NCBI GenBank assembly: GCA_036676415.1
Contig: JAKFCX010000047.1
Span: forward strand, 1 to 64,000
Direction of reading: 5' to 3'
DNA: 64,000 bases
DNA from: JAEZDC01 sp036676415
Lineage (GTDB): Bacteria; Bacteroidota; Bacteroidia; Chitinophagales; Chitinophagaceae
The position numbers and the translations under genes were made by a program. The notes under the pieces are model-generated. The model saw nothing but the letters and a program-made list of their open reading frames with translations. It had not been told where the DNA came from and ran no database searches. Positions 1 to 9,320 of the stretch are shown here, piece after piece (position 1 is the first letter of the stretch; every line of letters starts with the position of its first letter).

Positions 1-14
1 ATCCGTGTTGCATA

Positions 15-1325
15 CTATACGGTCTGTTGCGTCTCCACCAGGTTTTCCTTAGTCCAATGAACATCATTTATGAAGAAACTTCCAAATGGCCTGTCAAGCC
101 AATGAACTATTCGCCCATCGTTCTTAATTTGAAACAAAGGATAATCTACCAGTACATCATAAGAAAGCCCACCGTTCTCAGGAGATATCGCTAACGTGGC
201 GAAATATTTTCCCGGAGCAAAGTTGTTATTCCTGAAACTAACAGTCAATTTGTGCATGCCTTTCTTAAACTGATTGACAAATCCATAATCATGCGATGCG
301 ACCGTAGTTGCAGTTTCGCCGTCGGTGTTTTTTATTATCATATTAAGTATGGTGCCCGCAATTTCCTTTTCTACCTTCACGTGCATTTCTATCGTGATTG
401 TATCATTCATAAATATTGAAGCGAATTCATTTTCCGCTCCATTTACTTTAACCGACAGGAAACTGGCTAACGGATTTCTATTAGACCTTCTATAAACATC
501 GATCTGGTTTGTTTTAGAGGCTGTGGTAATGTTATCCTGGAAATAAAGATCAATGATTGAATTGGTATTACCGATGGCTTCAAGATTGCCGTTCTTTAAA
601 TAAATTGACTTGCCTGTAAGATTTCTGATGGCAGATATGTTATGGCTTACAAACAGAATTGTTCTGCCTTCGTTCCTGCTCACATCTTCCATCTTACCTA
701 AACATTTAGCCTGGAATTGTGAATCACCCACTGCAAGCACTTCATCTATGATCAATATCTCGGGTTCTAAATGTGCAGCAACAGCGAATGCAAGTCTTAC
801 ATACATTCCACTGCTATACCGTTTTACAGGAGTGTCAAGAAATTTTTCTATCTCGGCGAAGTCAACAATCTCATCGAATTTCCGCCTGATCTCAGCCCGG
901 CTCATCCCAAGAATTGCTCCGTTAAGAAAAATATTTTCCCTGCCAGATAATTCAGGATGAAACCCAGTGCCTACTTCCAGCAGAGAAGCTACCTTTCCCC
1001 TGATAGTTATGCTTCCTGTAGTGGGCTCCGTGATTCTACTGAGCAATTTCAATAATGTGCTTTTACCAGCTCCATTTCTGCCAATGATACCCAGCCGCTC
1101 TCCTTTCTCTACTGTGAAGCTCACATCATTTAATGCCCAGAAATCTTCCTTTGCAGGATATTCTTTTCGTTTACGTTCACTTGTAATAAGTCGCTTCGAT
1201 GTAGTGAGAAGTTTGGTTGCCTTATCTGTAATAAGATCACGAAAAGTATCTTTTCTTGGTGTTTGCTTATGATCGATAACAAACTTTTTACCCAGACCCT
1301 GAACTTCTATTACCGGTAAACTCAT
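15..1325 (-). CDS. ABC transporter ATP-binding protein, Wzt-type polysaccharide exporter
   Basis: ATPase subunit of an ABC-2 exporter that would move a lipid-linked glycan across the inner membrane. The 436-residue protein has a Walker A motif (GRNGAGKST, about residues 82-90), an ABC signature (SSGMY, about 171-175) and Walker B (LIIDE, about 191-195). A further 170 residues or so after the ATPase domain match the position of the Wzt C-terminal glycan-binding domain, as in exporters that recognise the chain end of an O-antigen. The permease gene ends 5 nt upstream, so the two are co-transcribed. It is the last complete gene of the minus-strand EPS operon, which probably continues beyond the left edge. 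Family certain; substrate unknown. Confidence 0.93.
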   Translation of the reverse strand: MSLPVIEVQGLGKKFVIDHKQTPRKDTFRDLITDKATKLLTTSKRLITSERKRKEYPAKEDFWALNDVSFTVEKGERLGIIGRNGAGKSTLLKLLSRITEPTTGSITIRGKVASLLEVGTGFHPELSGRENIFLNGAILGMSRAEIRRKFDEIVDFAEIEKFLDTPVKRYSSGMYVRLAFAVAAHLEPEILIIDEVLAVGDSQFQAKCLGKMEDVSRNEGRTILFVSHNISAIRNLTGKSIYLKNGNLEAIGNTNSIIDLYFQDNITTASKTNQIDVYRRSNRNPLASFLSVKVNGAENEFASIFMNDTITIEMHVKVEKEIAGTILNMIIKNTDGETATTVASHDYGFVNQFKKGMHKLTVSFRNNNFAPGKYFATLAISPENGGLSYDVLVDYPLFQIKNDGRIVHWLDRPFGSFFINDVHWTKENLVETQQTV

Positions 1326-1330
1326 TCTTA

Positions 1331-2158
1331 TTAAATAATATCAGCGAATGTTTTTTCCATTTTCCTGAACTGGTAAATACCTATTGTCAACATTGCAACC
1401 GCAACAGTTGAAGATATCCATATTCCTTCAACATATATTACCTGGTCACCTCCAAGCAAACACCAACGGAAGCCATCAATGATTGAAGCCATTGGATTCA
1501 GGTAATAAAAAAACAGGTGCTTGTCTGCAATAATGCCACTGTTAAAACCAACAGGTGAAATATATAATCCTAACTGTACAATGAATGGTATCACAAAACG
1601 AAAATCACGGTATTTAACATTTAGCGCAGTGATATATAATCCTAATCCTAAACTGGCAATCAAGGCACCTAATAACACCAATGGTAAAAATATTATTTGC
1701 CATGATGGATAATAATCAAAATAGACAAAGAGTACCAGCATCAAACCTAGTGAGATGAGGAAATCGACTATGCTTGTGATGAAAGAAGAAGCAGGAATGA
1801 TCAGTCTTGGGAAATATACTTTTGATATCAATCCTGAATTCCCAATAAGACTATTACTGGATTCAACCAATGCAGTAGAAAAAAACTGCCAGGGAAGCAA
1901 TGCAGCATACACCATAATGGCATAGGGTGCAGAAGTGTTAGAAGGCAATTTGGCTATGTGGCCAAAAACAAAAGTAAACACCAGCATTGTAAACAATGGT
2001 CGTACAATACTCCACGCAGCACCTATGAAAGTTTGCTTATAGCGTACTTTAATATCCCGCCAACTGAGAATATAAAACAGCTCCCGGTATCTCCAGATAT
2101 CTCTCCAGTAATTCTTCTTGCTGAGCCCTGGCTTGATAATAATTTCCTCAGTTTGCAT
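1331..2158 (-). CDS. ABC-2 type polysaccharide export permease, Wzm-like
   Basis: Membrane subunit partnering the ATPase encoded immediately downstream. The 275-residue protein has about six hydrophobic segments and the usual ABC-2 permease start, an amphipathic cytoplasmic stretch with WRYRELFYILSWRDIKVRYKQ-like sequence before the first membrane span. Length and order match KpsM/Wzm/TagG exporters. It lies 1 nt after the glycosyltransferase gene, so translation is likely coupled. Together with the neighbouring ATPase it suggests that the glycan is exported by an ABC route rather than by Wzx/Wzy, although no Wzx or Wzy can be excluded outside the window. Confidence 0.92.
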   Translation of the reverse strand: MQTEEIIIKPGLSKKNYWRDIWRYRELFYILSWRDIKVRYKQTFIGAAWSIVRPLFTMLVFTFVFGHIAKLPSNTSAPYAIMVYAALLPWQFFSTALVESSNSLIGNSGLISKVYFPRLIIPASSFITSIVDFLISLGLMLVLFVYFDYYPSWQIIFLPLVLLGALIASLGLGLYITALNVKYRDFRFVIPFIVQLGLYISPVGFNSGIIADKHLFFYYLNPMASIIDGFRWCLLGGDQVIYVEGIWISSTVAVAMLTIGIYQFRKMEKTFADII

Positions 2159-2159
2159 A

Positions 2160-3281
2160 TTAGTTGAACAGGCTGTTTGTCAAACGTTCTTTATACCGGT
2201 TGAATGAATAATGCTGCAATACTTTTTGCTGAAGTTCCTGCTTATTTTGTTTACCAAGCTTAAGTATCTGAACAATTGCTGAAGATATTTCCTGAATATT
2301 ATCAGGGTTAACCAATGTACCTAACCTTCCGTTTAACAATGCATCAACCGTTCCATCCTGGTTACCACCGATTACAGGAACACCACACGCCATAGCTTCT
2401 ACGAACACAATTCCAAAGCCTTCATGTTTGCTGGGCATCACAAATACGTCTGCAAGCAGGTAATGATCTGTTACTTCGTCTTCATCAATGTATCCTGTAA
2501 CGATCACATTATCCTTTACATTGTATTGGTTAATCAATGCTGCGATCCGCTTGTTCTCAATCTCGTCATATTTCCCGCCTAAAATGTATTTGCAGCCAGG
2601 CACCGGCTTCAGCACTTCAGGTAATGCAGCAATCACTTTATCATAGCCTTTATACTGTTCGGCACTGCTTAATCTTGACAGCGTAAAAATTACGGGCTGA
2701 TCAACCTGCAGTTTATATCTCTCTAAAAGTATTGATGGTTTAGTGAATGTTGCAGGAAGACGGAAATAAGGATCAACTGCATTAGATAATAAGGTAATCT
2801 TCTGTGGTGATATTTTATTTCGTAATACCAGTTGATTTTTGGTGTATGTACTCACAGCCAAAATATGATCTGCCTTATCAAGGCATTTCTTTTTAATACC
2901 AGTCTGCTTTTTCCATATCTCTATTCCATGAACAATTAAAATCAATTTACATGATGGACGCAGCAGTTTACAAATAACCCCGGCCACTGCCAAATTGATA
3001 TGGCCAAGTATCAATACATCCTGCTTATAGATATTCCTGATGACATGCAGAACAGATAGGGATTTGTTTTTTTTAAATCCTTTGTATGATAAAGAGCCAA
3101 TATATCTTTCATCTGCAGCATCATCATAAACACTTACCACTGAAACGGTGGATGCAGCAACCTCGTCTAAGGCCTTAATAAAACATCTATTAAATTTTTC
3201 AATCCCACCTGACTGGCTGAATGCGCTTAAATAATAAAACAAAATATTCGATCTCTTCAATGACTCAATCTCCTGTATCAA
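2160..3281 (-). CDS. Glycosyltransferase family 4 (group 1)
   Basis: Predicted cytoplasmic GT-B retaining glycosyltransferase that adds a sugar to the growing exopolysaccharide. The 373-residue protein carries the GT4 EX7E motif (EGFGIVFVE) followed by AMACGVPVIG near residues 285-305, the nucleotide-sugar binding part of the C-terminal Rossmann domain. The N-terminal half is acceptor-binding and poorly conserved. The start overlaps the asparagine synthase stop by 4 nt (ATGA arrangement), showing a tight operon. Donor and acceptor cannot be told from sequence. Confidence 0.9.
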   Translation of the reverse strand: MIQEIESLKRSNILFYYLSAFSQSGGIEKFNRCFIKALDEVAASTVSVVSVYDDAADERYIGSLSYKGFKKNKSLSVLHVIRNIYKQDVLILGHINLAVAGVICKLLRPSCKLILIVHGIEIWKKQTGIKKKCLDKADHILAVSTYTKNQLVLRNKISPQKITLLSNAVDPYFRLPATFTKPSILLERYKLQVDQPVIFTLSRLSSAEQYKGYDKVIAALPEVLKPVPGCKYILGGKYDEIENKRIAALINQYNVKDNVIVTGYIDEDEVTDHYLLADVFVMPSKHEGFGIVFVEAMACGVPVIGGNQDGTVDALLNGRLGTLVNPDNIQEISSAIVQILKLGKQNKQELQQKVLQHYSFNRYKERLTNSLFN

Positions 3282-5053
3282 TTAAACTTTTCCGCTCCAG
3301 CCACTTTAAGAGCCCAATACCTGCTCCAATGCACTTTATTGTTTTTAAAATCATTGAAAACAGTATGCTCGTTGTTTGTTCCAGGCATAAGATCAGATGA
3401 CTGCTTGAGCCACTGGTTAAACGGAAACGTAAATCCCTGCTTCTTTCTATGCCATATTTCTGGTGGAAGCATAGTAGCAAACGACTCGATCAATAACTTC
3501 TTTGGCAGATCAGAGCGAAACTTCACTGAGGGAGAAATTGAATTGACAGCACTGGTTAACTCTTTATCTAAAAAAGGAATTCTTATTTCTATGCCATGCC
3601 ACATAGACATATAATCGGCATCTTTTAATAACTGGTTCTTCATGTAAAGGTCCGTTTCCATGATTGCAGTTGTATTCAGGCTACTGTAATCGGCTTTTGA
3701 AGAAATCGAAACCTTTTCCAGCATGCACTCTATTTCCTGCGCTGTACAACCGGTAAGCCTTGCTGCTTTTGCCACAGTGAAAAACCCCCGGTTGATGAGA
3801 TACAAACTCAACATCGGAGAAAGGTTATCAAAAGAAAATTTTTCAAGTTTATTGTTGCTGAATTTGCCGATACTTCGTTTTACAAATGATGGTATGCGTT
3901 GTAAATATTTCCACTGGTTAAACCGGTAAAACGAAGGATAGCCACCAAAAAGCTCATCTGCACCAATTCCACTCAACACAGATTTCAATCCGCAATCTTT
4001 TGCATGCCGGGAGATGAAGTAAGTATTAATTGCATCAGTGCTTGGCTGGTCCATAGCATTGAAAATATCTGGTAAAGCTTCTTCAAAATCTGTTTGTGAT
4101 ATTTTGCAAAAACTATGTTTACTTCCTGTAATGCTTATAATCAACTTTTGAAATCGCTCTTCAGAAAAAGTTTCTTCATCAAATTGGACAGATAATGTTT
4201 GTAATTCATCTTTTAGCGTTGGCGATGCAAGTAATGTTAACAAACTGCTGTCAATTCCACCACTTAAAAACAAACCTATAGTAGCATCAGAGATTAAATG
4301 TCTTTTTACAGCCCCTGGCAAAATGCCTCTCACCAATGCAACGGCATCATCTTCATTAGTAATTTCCGACGTATATACTTCACTATCATAAGTGCCCTTC
4401 TTTACAATCATTTTCGGCAAACGAACACTTATCCATTCTCCCTTACCGAGTGTTGCCACATTTTTGAGTGTAGTGTATGGTTCAGGAAGATGGCCAAACA
4501 TCAGGAACAATGGTTTCCATGAAATGTCTGTGGGCCACTGTGGAAATAAATTATTAATACCGCGTATTTCAGAAGAGAAAAAGAACAAGTTGTCACTTAT
4601 GTGATAATATAAAGGCTTGATGCCTGCGTGATCTCTTGCTAAGATCACCTCTTTGTTTTCTTCGTCCCAAATTGCCAGTGCAAACATGCCATTGAAACGT
4701 TGAAAACATTCTTTACCCCAGTGCTGATAGCTGTAAAGGATTACTTCCGTATCGGTTTCAGTTTTGAAAGCATATCCTAACTTCTTTAACTCAGCCCTGA
4801 GCTCTTTGAAGTTGTATATTTCTCCGCTGAAAGTTATCTTGAGTTTTCCGTCCAGTGTTTGCATTGGCTGGTGACCAGCACTACTCAGATCAAGAATGCT
4901 TAATCGGTTATGTCCGAAAGCTATATTTAGATTTGAATGAATGAATAATCCGTGATCATCCGGACCACCTCTATGCATTGCATCACGCATTTTCAACACA
5001 TCAGCCTGGATGTTCTGAGATTGCGGATTATAAATACCAGCTATTCTACACAT
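3278..5053 (-). CDS. asnB: Asparagine synthase (glutamine-hydrolysing), EPS-operon paralogue
   Basis: Class II glutamine amidotransferase fused to an ATP-pyrophosphatase synthase domain, 591 residues, normal length. The mature N-terminus would expose the nucleophile Cys2 (MCRIAGIYN). The synthase domain has the PP-loop SGGIDSS near residues 264-270. AsnB makes asparagine from aspartate, ATP and glutamine; paralogues inside polysaccharide loci are thought to amidate sugars or act on unknown acceptors. The position between the glycosyltransferase and the tyrosine kinase, with a 4-nt overlap, points to such a role. The family is certain; whether it makes free asparagine is not. Confidence 0.9.
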   Translation of the reverse strand: MCRIAGIYNPQSQNIQADVLKMRDAMHRGGPDDHGLFIHSNLNIAFGHNRLSILDLSSAGHQPMQTLDGKLKITFSGEIYNFKELRAELKKLGYAFKTETDTEVILYSYQHWGKECFQRFNGMFALAIWDEENKEVILARDHAGIKPLYYHISDNLFFFSSEIRGINNLFPQWPTDISWKPLFLMFGHLPEPYTTLKNVATLGKGEWISVRLPKMIVKKGTYDSEVYTSEITNEDDAVALVRGILPGAVKRHLISDATIGLFLSGGIDSSLLTLLASPTLKDELQTLSVQFDEETFSEERFQKLIISITGSKHSFCKISQTDFEEALPDIFNAMDQPSTDAINTYFISRHAKDCGLKSVLSGIGADELFGGYPSFYRFNQWKYLQRIPSFVKRSIGKFSNNKLEKFSFDNLSPMLSLYLINRGFFTVAKAARLTGCTAQEIECMLEKVSISSKADYSSLNTTAIMETDLYMKNQLLKDADYMSMWHGIEIRIPFLDKELTSAVNSISPSVKFRSDLPKKLLIESFATMLPPEIWHRKKQGFTFPFNQWLKQSSDLMPGTNNEHTVFNDFKNNKVHWSRYWALKVAGAEKFN

Positions 5054-5076
5054 TTTTTACCGGTGATCCCTCGAAA

Positions 5077-7473
5077 CTATAACCCAACCATGTCTTTTAC
5101 TTTACGAATAAGCCCCTTCTTCTCAGTTTCTCCATAGCCATAACTGTAATGATAATTATAGCCGTATCCAAAACCATAACCATAGCCATAACCATAATAT
5201 GAATTATTGCCACCGGTTTTTACATCATTAATAATAAGACCCATGTTAGGCAAAGCTTTGTTTAAGTAAAGCTCATCAATATAACTAACCTGTTTTTTAA
5301 CGGTGTAGCGTTGACGAACAACATACAAAGTAGCATCAACAAAACGGGAAAGTATTTTTGAATCACTCACCAGACCAACAGGGGCAGAATCAATAATAAT
5401 GATATCAAAGTTTGCCCGTAGATAAGTAAATAGTTCATCCATCTTACTATCCATTATAAGTTCAGATGGATTGGGCGGAATTGGTCCAGCTCCTATCACA
5501 TACAAATTTGGTATATCTGGTAAACTTTGCGGAAGGGATTCCTTTTTACTGTTACCGATAATGAAATTGCTGATACCAATATCCGTTTGCAAATCCAGGG
5601 CTTTGGATATTTTAGGTTTTCTCAAATCCAATTCTATGATCACTGTTTTCTTTCCGGCAATAGCCCAGGCAGCGGCCATATTCATTGAGCAGAATGTCTT
5701 TCCTTCTCCTGAAATAGTTGAGGTAACCAATACAACCGGGTTTTTTGTAGGAGCATGAGCCAAAAGAAACTGCAAATTTGTTCGCAGTATCCTGAACTGC
5801 TCTGATAAAATGCTCCTGTCTTTTACACCTACAACAAATTGTCTCATCATACTACGATGATGTGCCACTTCACCTATGATCGGCGTTTCAGTTACCTTAG
5901 TAATATCAGTTCTAACAGTTACTTTATCATTCAGCAGATCTCTTATATAAATAAATGCCGCAGGAACTAAAAGTCCTATGATCAATGCAAGCCGGTAAAT
6001 GCCTTTACTATCAGGACTGATAGGCCCACCACCAGAAACTGCTTCATCCAATGGTGCTGAATTAGCCACAGCAGAAGCTCTTGTTATTGCAGATTCTTCT
6101 CTCTTCTCTAAAAGAAAGAGATAAAGTTTTTCTTTGATACCCTGCTGACGCATGATCTCTGCAAATTCTCTTTGCTTTTGTGGAATTGACCTGATATTTC
6201 CCTGTGTTGAACGATATTCGTTACGTAATCTGCTTGCAAGCGATTGAGACGATCTTCGGATATTGACCAGGTTCTCAACAATGCTCGTTCTTATTTTCTC
6301 TATCTGGTTATCTATTGCTGCAATGTTAGGGTGTGCAGCAGGTGCGATTTTTAATTCGGCTTCACGCTTTAACTGCAGTTCATTGTACGAATTAATTAAC
6401 CCATCAAGTGTTCTATCACTGAGCCCAAGAGAAGAAGGAACCAATTGAAAACGCTTTGAAGGATTGTCAACATAATTGGTGATCATATCAATGACCTGCA
6501 GCCTTACTTCTTCTTCATCTAATCTTCTTCTTACTTCAGTAAGTGAAATGATCTCCTGTTCACTCTGACCCTGTGGATCGATGAGATTATTTCTTTGTTG
6601 AAAGTTTTGCTTCCCACCCTCCACGTCTCCAAGTTGAGCAGAAATAAGATCTAATCTTTCATCTATGAACTGAATGGTGTTATCTACAACTTTATTTTTA
6701 TCATCTATCCCTATTTGCTTATACTCTAACGCAAGCTGGTTTAATATATCCTTTCCTTTTTGCGGAACTTCTGTTGCAATACTTACACGGATAATGCTGG
6801 CTTCCCTATTTAACTGGCTTGCACTTACTGCACCTGCCAAACCCATTGCCGCAGAACGAACAGGTAACCATTGAATGTAATATTTATCTGATTTGTCTAA
6901 TCCCGGTGCAAAAAAGTGAATTCTCACTCTGCCGTTAGACGTAATAATCTCGTCACCTGATTTCACTAGCGTTTTTTTGCCATCATACCATGCAAATACA
7001 TTTTCATCTTCTTTTTTCAAAGAGACCGTGAAGGCTAACGAAGAATCTCTGATATTCGAAACCTCGGCCTTAAGTGAACTTCCATATAATTCTCTTGTCT
7101 TTACCTTTCCTTCGTTGTAGTAAACCAGATTCAAACCAAGGCTGGTAACAACTCTTTCCATGATATTGACGCTCTTCAGCACTTCTATTTCGTTAGCAAG
7201 GTTACTTCTCTTCTTGTATAACATTACATCATCCAGCATCATATTCTCATCGCCTCCCAGGTATTTGCCACTGGCATCTTTATACAGCAATGAAATTGAT
7301 GACGAGTAATATGGAACCTTATAACGCAAATAGATATAAGCCGTGGTGATGGCAATACCAACACATACAATAAACAAAGGAAGATATACTATGTACTTAT
7401 AAAATATCTCTTTGGGTGTTAACTTATGTGAATTGTCTTTGATGACCATTTCTTTATTGGAGGGTGTTGTCAT
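5077..7473 (-). CDS. Polysaccharide biosynthesis tyrosine autokinase, Wzc/BY-kinase type
   Basis: Inner-membrane polysaccharide co-polymerase with a cytoplasmic BY-kinase domain. Order: membrane span near residues 30-50, Wzz-type periplasmic domain with long coiled-coil stretches (about 260-460), second membrane span near 495-510, then kinase with Walker A (SGEGKT, about 588-593) and Walker A' (ELDLRKP, Glu where Asp is more usual). The tail is a Gly-Tyr run with 11 tyrosines in 23 residues, the presumed autophosphorylation cluster. An in-frame TTG at 7494 gives a longer form; the ATG at 7473 is preferred. It follows the Wza-like gene and would control chain length and export through cyclic phosphorylation. 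The partner phosphatase is not in view. Confidence 0.92.
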   Translation of the reverse strand: MTTPSNKEMVIKDNSHKLTPKEIFYKYIVYLPLFIVCVGIAITTAYIYLRYKVPYYSSSISLLYKDASGKYLGGDENMMLDDVMLYKKRSNLANEIEVLKSVNIMERVVTSLGLNLVYYNEGKVKTRELYGSSLKAEVSNIRDSSLAFTVSLKKEDENVFAWYDGKKTLVKSGDEIITSNGRVRIHFFAPGLDKSDKYYIQWLPVRSAAMGLAGAVSASQLNREASIIRVSIATEVPQKGKDILNQLALEYKQIGIDDKNKVVDNTIQFIDERLDLISAQLGDVEGGKQNFQQRNNLIDPQGQSEQEIISLTEVRRRLDEEEVRLQVIDMITNYVDNPSKRFQLVPSSLGLSDRTLDGLINSYNELQLKREAELKIAPAAHPNIAAIDNQIEKIRTSIVENLVNIRRSSQSLASRLRNEYRSTQGNIRSIPQKQREFAEIMRQQGIKEKLYLFLLEKREESAITRASAVANSAPLDEAVSGGGPISPDSKGIYRLALIIGLLVPAAFIYIRDLLNDKVTVRTDITKVTETPIIGEVAHHRSMMRQFVVGVKDRSILSEQFRILRTNLQFLLAHAPTKNPVVLVTSTISGEGKTFCSMNMAAAWAIAGKKTVIIELDLRKPKISKALDLQTDIGISNFIIGNSKKESLPQSLPDIPNLYVIGAGPIPPNPSELIMDSKMDELFTYLRANFDIIIIDSAPVGLVSDSKILSRFVDATLYVVRQRYTVKKQVSYIDELYLNKALPNMGLIINDVKTGGNNSYYGYGYGYGFGYGYNYHYSYGYGETEKKGLIRKVKDMVGL

Positions 7474-7504
7474 GTCAATCTGAATTTTATGCAACGGAGC
7501 AATG

Positions 7505-8299
7505 CTATTTTGTTAAGTTTAATACCAGTAAACCCACTGTGCTTATCACGGCAAGAACAGATGTAATAATTGATAGATTACGAATGAACACCTGCTCATT
7601 TTCTGTCTTTATCTTCTTCTCATTCATGGGAACATACACAACATCATTCTGCTGCAGAATGAAGTAGGGTGATTTAAACACTTCATTACTTAATAAATTA
7701 ATGTGGCCGAAAGATCTTATGCCACCAACCTCTCTTATCACCAATATACTATCTCTACGGCCACTTGATGTAATATCACCTGCATTACCTAAAGCCTGTA
7801 ATATGGTTAAGCTTTCGTCTGTCATTTGTATAGGGCCTTGCCTGTTCACTTCTCCCAGCATGGTCACCTTCAGATTTACAAAATCAACCACTACAATCGG
7901 ATCATTCAGGTAAACTTTTAACCTGTTTAATAATGTATCCCTGAAGGTTCTCTTTGTTAAGCCGGCTACTTTAATAAAACCCAGTTGAGGATACCATATT
8001 CTTCCGTCAGGTTCTACAGTAACATTACCAGCAGTTGAAGGCTGATCACGATTAGAAGATGGGGCATTCGTTAAAATATATGGCTTTGCAGATTCAGGAT
8101 TCAGTGCACTTACAAAAATGGAAAGCTTATCACCCGGTTGTATTTTAGCCTCGTAATTCTGCCAGATTCTATTATGTGAACTGTCTCTTTTTTCATAACT
8201 GAAGTAATTCAGATTTTGCTGCTGGGTTTTGCAAGATGAGAACACCAAAAACAAACAACAAATGGCCAAAAAAGAAGCAATATTTTTTTTATAAATCAT
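7505..8299 (-). CDS. Polysaccharide export lipoprotein, Wza-like
   Basis: Periplasmic/outer-membrane export protein, 264 residues, first gene of the EPS operon. It has a lipoprotein signal ending at Cys23 (FSSC), a poly-export domain around residues 50-130 (PGDKLSIFV, then DGRIWYPQLG), an SLBB domain around 135-215, and a hydrophobic C-terminal segment (about 240-262) that in the family spans the outer membrane or anchors the protein. Wza-type proteins form the outer conduit and contact Wzc, whose gene follows at once. A TACCTTTG box on the minus strand about 78 nt upstream is the likely -7 element of the operon. Confidence 0.92.
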   Translation of the reverse strand: MIYKKNIASFLAICCLFLVFSSCKTQQQNLNYFSYEKRDSSHNRIWQNYEAKIQPGDKLSIFVSALNPESAKPYILTNAPSSNRDQPSTAGNVTVEPDGRIWYPQLGFIKVAGLTKRTFRDTLLNRLKVYLNDPIVVVDFVNLKVTMLGEVNRQGPIQMTDESLTILQALGNAGDITSSGRRDSILVIREVGGIRSFGHINLLSNEVFKSPYFILQQNDVVYVPMNEKKIKTENEQVFIRNLSIITSVLAVISTVGLLVLNLTK

Positions 8300-8376
8300 G
8301 TTTTGAAAGTTAAGAGCCTAGCTTCGCTTTTCCCAGTCCCATTTAAGGGTAAGCGGGGGCAGTTAGTAGTATATAA

Positions 8377-8384
8377 CAAAGGTA
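8377..8384 (-). promoter_or_regulatory. Candidate -7 box (TACCTTTG) of the EPS operon
   Basis: The minus strand reads TACCTTTG, an exact match to the Bacteroidota -7 consensus TANNTTTG, leaving a leader of about 70 nt before the wza-like gene. No clear TTTG lies 19-21 nt upstream, so the -33 half is not supported. Confidence 0.4.
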
Positions 8385-8461
8385 ACATAACAGTTTCGGC
8401 AGCTAATATCCATACTCATCAATGCCTATAACAAAATCGGCATACATTCACTATAACTATA

Positions 8462-9142
8462 TCAGCCGACAGCAATAATTTTCATCCCGTAATCTCCAGG
8501 GGATACTGACAATATTCCATTTCTTCTACAACTTACTTTTAAAACGGCGATCCATGGATGCTTTACTAACGGAAAGCTGAAACTGCACTCCCCATGTCCT
8601 TCAAAATTCAACTGGTATACTTCGCTTTTCTTACTTTGTACTACAAGACATTCACTATCACTGCAATTTCCGCTTATAAAAATTACTTCTGCAAAATAAT
8701 CTGTGATAAGATCATTGCTTTTTGAAATCGTATTTCGATGTACTGGCAGCTTTATAATCAAACCTTCATTACTTGTTTGAACAATGGGCGGAGCCGATAA
8801 AAGCTGTTCGAGCGGATGATCAGGTTGAAGATCCAACCCTTTTAAGTAAGTATAATCAATTTTGCCATTTCTGTTATATTGCTTTCGCAGATTCCCTGAT
8901 ATCCTGACGGTTATTCTACCAGTTGCCAGGTTCTGTAAATAGGGCTTTAGTTTATTTACAATATTCTTAGCCGCTGGTGCCGTTAAGCCCATTCCTTCTG
9001 CACTTATCCTAAAGCTATTATTTAACTGAACTCCTTTTGGACCAAGGCCTCTTTTTCGTCTCCAAAAAGTACCTTCTCTCGTTTGTACAAGTATATAACT
9101 TGATGGATCCGGACATGGTGGTATGGAAAGGGATTTTTTCAT
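8462..9142 (-). CDS. Protein of unknown function beside the EPS operon
   Basis: A 226-residue protein that I do not recognise. It is read from the ATG at 9142; a TTG at 9148 is an alternative. There is no signal peptide or membrane span. The first 100 residues are rich in Arg, Lys and Gly (for example WRRKRGLGPKG), with a line of sequence (LTAPAAKNIVNKLKPYL) suggestive of a helical DNA- or RNA-contacting segment, while the second half is beta-rich and contains a Cys pair. It lies upstream of and on the same strand as the EPS operon, 160 nt apart, and its own promoter region carries three TAAGTTA repeats. A regulatory or cytosolic role is possible but unproven. Confidence 0.7.
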   Translation of the reverse strand: MKKSLSIPPCPDPSSYILVQTREGTFWRRKRGLGPKGVQLNNSFRISAEGMGLTAPAAKNIVNKLKPYLQNLATGRITVRISGNLRKQYNRNGKIDYTYLKGLDLQPDHPLEQLLSAPPIVQTSNEGLIIKLPVHRNTISKSNDLITDYFAEVIFISGNCSDSECLVVQSKKSEVYQLNFEGHGECSFSFPLVKHPWIAVLKVSCRRNGILSVSPGDYGMKIIAVG

Positions 9143-9188
9143 TTTCAATAACGGTCAGCAAGTTACATTGGTTTTGCTGCCTTATACC

Positions 9189-9217
9189 TAAGTTATGCTT
9201 AAGTTACCCTTAAGTTA
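9189..9217. promoter_or_regulatory. Three direct TAAGTTA repeats with 11-bp period
   Basis: TAAGTTA occurs at 9189-9195, 9200-9206 and 9211-9217, each 11 bp from the next, i.e. about one helical turn. The array lies between the divergent genes at 9142 (minus) and 9321 (plus). Seven-base repeats with 4-bp spacers are how OmpR/PhoB-type response regulators bind, so this is a good operator candidate. The regulator is unknown. Confidence 0.5.
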
Positions 9218-9320
9218 ATCAAACTGATGGGCTAGATTATATAGGTTTTAATTATAAGAGGCTATCCATTGTCTTGGGGGATAATAGCAGAAATATTTAA
9301 ATTGTCGAAGATTTTCTATC

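Noticed and set aside
5140..5215. Repeated CCATAA units suggesting a microsatellite or CRISPR-like array
   Set aside because: The units encode the Gly-Tyr tail of the Wzc-like kinase in frame; there are no spacers.
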